A DNA stretch of 8,727 nt from JBBSEZ01 sp038239195 (GTDB lineage Bacteria; Planctomycetota; Planctomycetia; Gemmatales; Gemmataceae), in the NCBI GenBank assembly GCA_038239195.1, contig JBBSEZ010000417.1, forward strand, positions 1-8,727, read 5' to 3'. How positions within the stretch are numbered: position 1 is the first letter of the stretch; the number at the start of each line of letters is the position of its first letter. A program made the position numbers and the translations under genes. The notes under the pieces were generated by a model, which was not told the origin of the DNA, searched no databases, and saw only the letters and a list, made by a program, of their open reading frames with translations. Shown one piece after another: positions 5,876 to 8,727 of the stretch.

Positions 5876-7480
5876 ATGACCCGCCTGCTGCTGCCCGGCC
5901 GGCACCACCTGCTGACCAACTTTCAGCTCCACTACCTCACCCTCGTCACGAGCGGCAATCCCGCCGCCCTGCGCGACGTCGCTGGCCAGCCGCTCGGGCT
6001 GAGCGACCGTCTCGACACGCTCGTCTGGGCCATCACCTCGGCCAACCACAGCAACACCCGCCGCAACCCGTTGCCCGCCCACCGCCGCGAGGCCGCCATC
6101 GAAGAGCTCTCCACTCAGCTCGACGCGACCTCCTACACCTTTCTCATCGACGACGTCGGCCACACCGATCGCTTCGCGCACTACGTCCTCAAGAAGATCG
6201 ACGTGGACAGCCTTGGCCGGTTCCGCCTCGCCCCCGCCGACACCGTCGTGGCCACTTCTACCCCCGAGGTGGTCGAGCAATACCTGCGCCTCGGCTTTCG
6301 CGTGCTGCCCGTCGAGCTCCAGGACCGCCAGGGGCCCACCTTCGTCGAGCCGCCCCCGTGGGCGGTCCTCGAGACCATCGTCGCGTCCGCCCTGCGCGGA
6401 GGCGACTGGCGCACCGACGAGACGTTCTTGACGAAGGTAACGCGGGCCACGCGCCGGCTCTACCTCAAGTATGGCTACGGCGACCTCCTCGTCGAGTTGC
6501 ACCGCCAGCCGGCGCTGACGCCCGACGGCGACCTGACCGCCACGCGCGACTACAACGTGTACGTCCGCGCCTTCGACGCCGGCGCCGAGCGCAAGTACGA
6601 GCTCATCAAGGACCACGTCCGCCCCGGCCGCATTGTGGACGTCGGCTGCTGCACCGGCGCGCTCCTCCAGCAGTTGACGCGCGACGATCGGCTGCGGGAG
6701 TCCGACTTCTACGGCGTCGAGCTGGCCCGCCCGCTCTACGAGGAATGCGTCCACCGCAAACAGCAAGGCGCTTTTGCCAGCGAAAACGTCTTCTTCTACC
6801 AGCGCGACGTCGTCGGCGGCGCCCTCTTCTCGCCCAGTTCCGTCCACACCTTCCTCACCTTCTCCCTCACCCACGAGCTGGAGTCGTACCAGGGACGACC
6901 CGCCCTCGAGCGCTTTATCGGCGCGATTCGCGAGCAACTGACGCTCGGCGGCCGCTGGCTCAACGCCGACGTCGTCGGCCCCGAGGACAAGGAAGAGGAC
7001 ACGTATCTGCTTCTCGCGACCGCCGACGGCCACGACGACGAGCCTGGCATCGTCCTCGACCCGAACGATCGGCTGCGCTACCGCGAGTACCTGGCCGGCC
7101 TGTCCACGCGCGGGCGGTTCCAGCGCTTCCAGCACGACTTCCGGCACCAGGAGGGCCAGCGCCTCATCTGGCGCGAGGAGCAGGGTTACGTCGTGCTGCG
7201 CTTGCAGGACGCCTGCGAGTTCCTGAGCAAGAAGGACTACGTGGACAACTGGTTCAGCGAGATGCACGAAACGTTCTGCTTCTGGAGCTTCTCGGAGTGG
7301 TGCGCCGCCCTCGAGCGCGCGGGCCTCACGGTCCACCCAGCCTCGCGGGCGTTTACCAACCCGTGGATCGTGGAGCACCGCTACGAGGGCAAGGCAACGC
7401 TGTTCCGCAAGGGCCCGGGCGGGCTCGAGCGAATGCCCTACCCGGTGACCAACATGCTGTTGGTGGCGGAGAAGCGCTGA
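5876..7480 (+). CDS. NMNAT-like domain fused to class I SAM methyltransferase
   Basis: A 534-residue, apparently cytoplasmic two-domain protein. Residues about 1-205 resemble the nucleotidyltransferase fold of nicotinamide-nucleotide adenylyltransferases: PGRHHLLTNFQLHYL (7-21) sits where those enzymes have GRFQPPHxGHL, and ITSANHSNTRRNPLPAHRR (53-71) matches their I-x-S-A-x-x-S-x-T-x-x-N-P-x-x-A-x-x-R block. TVVATSTPEVVEQYLRLGFRV (123-143) resembles a further strand-helix of that fold. The catalytic HxGH appears replaced by TNFQ, so adenylyl transfer is doubtful. Residues about 235-534 form a SAM methyltransferase: motif I VDVGCCTGALL (254-264), acidic residue E282 in YGVELA, then family-specific sequence such as FLSKKDYVDNWFSEMHETFC (449-468) and NPWIVEHRYEGK (495-506). 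The ATG at 5876 is chosen because upstream in-frame codons are translated repeat. Substrate is unknown; the domain match is by motif reading only. Confidence 0.85.
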   Translation: MTRLLLPGRHHLLTNFQLHYLTLVTSGNPAALRDVAGQPLGLSDRLDTLVWAITSANHSNTRRNPLPAHRREAAIEELSTQLDATSYTFLIDDVGHTDRFAHYVLKKIDVDSLGRFRLAPADTVVATSTPEVVEQYLRLGFRVLPVELQDRQGPTFVEPPPWAVLETIVASALRGGDWRTDETFLTKVTRATRRLYLKYGYGDLLVELHRQPALTPDGDLTATRDYNVYVRAFDAGAERKYELIKDHVRPGRIVDVGCCTGALLQQLTRDDRLRESDFYGVELARPLYEECVHRKQQGAFASENVFFYQRDVVGGALFSPSSVHTFLTFSLTHELESYQGRPALERFIGAIREQLTLGGRWLNADVVGPEDKEEDTYLLLATADGHDDEPGIVLDPNDRLRYREYLAGLSTRGRFQRFQHDFRHQEGQRLIWREEQGYVVLRLQDACEFLSKKDYVDNWFSEMHETFCFWSFSEWCAALERAGLTVHPASRAFTNPWIVEHRYEGKATLFRKGPGGLERMPYPVTNMLLVAEKR

Positions 7481-7528
7481 GAGCGCGTGAAAGGATCGAG
7501 CCGAGCGGCTCAGCGCGAGCCCGCCGGT

Positions 7529-7545
7529 CTGGTAAGGCTTACCAG
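7529..7545. repeat. 17-bp palindrome CTGGTAAG-G-CTTACCAG
   Basis: Perfect 8-bp arms flank a single central G, 48 bases after the methyltransferase stop and about 44 bases before the next gene remnant. A one-base centre makes a poor RNA hairpin but suits a dimeric DNA-binding site; with a three-base loop it could also form a 7-bp stem. No U-tract follows, so it is not a standard terminator. Confidence 0.5.
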
Positions 7546-7588
7546 CGCGCCATCTGTGGAGGATCGCGAGCGTGGAAGGAGTCGAGTC

Positions 7589-7933
7589 GCGAACGAATCG
7601 GAATGGCTGATCTGCAACGACCCGAAGCCGATGCTGGAGCTCCGGGGGGCCAAGGTCAGCGACCGCAAGGGTAGGCTTTTCATGGTCGCTTGCTGCCGCC
7701 CCGGCCCCCTCTCCTCGCGTTGCCTCACCGCGACCGTGACCAACCTTGCCACGGCCGCCTACGAAGAGCGTTCCCTGCCTTCGGGCGAGCTCGAGCCCGC
7801 ACGCCTCGCTGTGCTTGCGGATGCTCTCGAAGAAGCCGGCTGCACCAGCGCCGACGTTCTGAACCACCTGCGCGGGCCGGGGCCGCACGTTCGCGGTTGT
7901 TGGGCATTGGACGTCCTTCTCTGCCGCTGTTGA
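7589..7933 (+). pseudogene. Internally deleted Gemmata-type hypothetical protein remnant
   Basis: The reading frame is open from a GTG at 7487, but recognisable sequence begins at 7589: NESEWLICNDPKPMLELRG, VSDRKGRLFMVACCR, and later AYEERS, LAVLADALEEAGC, DVLNHLRGPGPHVRGCW. These match the beginning and end of a hypothetical-protein family I associate with Gemmata genomes, whose members start roughly as M-T-E-x-E-W-L and are, from memory, about 100 residues longer. The middle seems missing: VACCR (N-terminal part) runs straight into PGPLSSRCLTATV (C-terminal part). A strong GGAAGGAG at 7574-7581 sits 7 bases before GCG at 7589, exactly where an ATG would be expected, so the original start codon may have mutated. 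The product function is unknown. It might still be translated as a short protein from GTG 7487. Confidence 0.6.
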
Positions 7934-8475
7934 TCCGCCTCGGGAGCAGGCTGAGACCTGCCGTGGTTTCTGCCACGCGTTCCGCGCTCCTGAGCGTCAG
8001 GCCCTGGCGGACCAGTTCGTGGAGTCGTTCGAGGCCAGGAAGGCGGACACCAACCTCGAGCAGCCGTCGGCATCAACGACGTCGGCCCCCGGGCCGATTG
8101 CCGGCCACCGCAGCCGGTCCTCGTGGAGATCAAGGACAGGGACGACCTAGGGCCCGTTTTGCGCCCTGGTCCAGTTCCTCACCTACCTGCCCCAGATGGC
8201 CACACCCGCCCAGCGGGAGCGAGCGGCCCGGGACCGCCTGTTCGGGGGCGCCCGGGCGGGCGCCCCGTTCGACCTGTATTTCGTGCTGGCGGACCAACGA
8301 CTGAGGGGGAGAAGGGGCCTCTCGTGTGGCTGGCACGCGACCTGGCCGTCGAGGTCAAGGCCGCCCTGGCCGGGCACGCCGAGAGGGTGGGGCAACGATT
8401 CCGGGAGGGCCCGGCGCTGTTCCGCTTGCGGCTTGGCGATCTGCGCTCCCGGATCTTTGGCCCCTCCCATACCGT
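7932..8475 (+). pseudogene. Frameshifted remnant of an unrecognised gene
   Basis: No single frame runs through, but protein-like segments with GC-rich third positions follow one another on the plus strand with alternating frames. About 7932-8065: REQAETCRGFCHAFRAPERQ then ALADQFVESFEARKADTN. About 8066-8150: VGINDVGPRADC and QPVLVEIKDRDDLG. About 8151-8300: FCALVQFLTYLPQMATPAQR, then GAPFDLYFVLADQR. About 8303-8470: EKGPLVWLARDLAVEVKAAL, GHAERVGQRFREG and FRLRLGDLRSRIFG. This implies three frame changes, near 8061-8066, 8148-8152 and 8300-8303. The VLVEIKDRDD segment faintly recalls the strand of PD-(D/E)XK nucleases, but that is too weak to name. Boundaries are approximate. The family is unknown to me; sequencing error is an alternative to decay. 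Confidence 0.38.
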
Positions 8476-8489
8476 GCGTCAAGCTCGGT

Positions 8490-8727
8490 TCAACCCACCC
8501 GAAAACGGGCCACAACCTCCTCGTCCAGCTCGATGCCGAGGCCCGGCCCTTCGGGCACCGAAATGTCCCCGTCGATGACCGGGAATCGTTGTTTCGTCAG
8601 CGTTTGCCGTAACGCCCCCTGCTCGACGCAATACTCGAAGTAATGCGTGTTCGGCAGGGCCGCCACGAAGTGGAGCGACGCGGCGATGTTGATGCCCGTC
8701 TTGTACGAATGGTTCACGCACAGCCGA
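8490..8727 (-). CDS. Enolase-superfamily (MR/MLE-type) enzyme, C-terminal end
   Basis: Only the last 78 complete codons are in view; the gene starts beyond the right edge. The sequence VNHSYKTGINIAASLHFVAA (from about 8717 leftward), followed by LPNTHYFEY and then VIDGDISVPEGPGLGIELDEE, is characteristic of the C-terminus of mandelate racemase/muconate lactonizing enzymes: the last barrel strand, the A-S-L-H helix, and the return to the capping domain with its P-x-GPGLG-I-E turn. These enzymes abstract a proton alpha to a carboxylate using Mg2+; the metal ligands are off-window, so the substrate cannot be inferred. The His in VNHSYKTG lies where many members have their catalytic His. A GTG at 8715-8717 is an internal Val codon, not a start. 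It converges on the decayed region to its left. Confidence 0.88.
   Translation of the reverse strand, partial: RLCVNHSYKTGINIAASLHFVAALPNTHYFEYCVEQGALRQTLTKQRFPVIDGDISVPEGPGLGIELDEEVVARFRVG

Noticed and set aside
5876..6490. Functional NMN adenylyltransferase linked to the neighbouring dehydrogenase in NAD metabolism
   Set aside because: The HxGH catalytic motif seems absent and a repeat separates the two genes, so a shared NAD pathway role is not supported.
5597..7888. 763-codon minus-strand frame opposite the fusion protein
   Set aside because: It crosses the repeat and several unrelated regions and contains only shadow-type sequence; the plus strand has recognisable motifs.
8490..8717. 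Small complete 75-residue gene starting at GTG 8717
   Set aside because: The codons before the GTG stay open to the window edge and the sequence matches the C-terminus of a much larger enolase-superfamily protein, so it is a partial gene.

Overview
The window is a GC-rich stretch of bacterial chromosome that reads as planctomycete, most likely the Gemmata group. The evidence is a secreted cytochrome-like DUF1549/DUF1553 protein, a TIGR02996 domain fused to a sulfatase-modifying-factor (SUMF1) domain, a remnant of a hypothetical-protein family I associate with Gemmata genomes, and structured C/G-rich intergenic repeats. The lineage call is inference from gene content; there is no rRNA or other phylogenetic marker.

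Layout, left to right. (1) 1-96: right part of a structured C/G-rich repeat, cut by the window edge. (2) 102-2531, minus: large secreted protein with two Ig-like regions, DUF1549 and DUF1553. (3) 2532-2780: divergent intergenic region with a 64-bp near-perfect palindrome. (4) 2781-3707, plus: TIGR02996-SUMF1 protein, converging on (5) 3720-4109, minus: a small STAS-domain protein. (6) 4273-5688, plus: complete 6-phosphogluconate dehydrogenase, the only core-metabolism gene. (7) 5713-5865: complete copy of the repeat, with perfect 28-bp terminal inverted repeats, ending 10 bp before (8) 5876-7480, plus: a two-domain protein with a nucleotidyltransferase-like (NMNAT-like) N-terminus and a class I SAM-methyltransferase C-terminus. 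(9) 7481-8480: a decay zone holding an internally deleted gene and a frameshifted remnant. (10) 8490-8727, minus: the C-terminal end of an enolase-superfamily (mandelate racemase/muconate lactonizing type) enzyme running off the right edge.

The genes do not form an obvious pathway or operon. Strands alternate, and the only co-directional neighbours (gnd and the fusion protein) are separated by the repeat. I see no CRISPR array, tRNA, rRNA, transposase or defence cassette. The best candidates for undescribed biology are the NMNAT-like/methyltransferase fusion, whose nucleotidyltransferase HxGH motif appears lost while its second conserved motif is kept, and the repeat element, which abuts that gene's start and may supply part of its ribosome-binding region.
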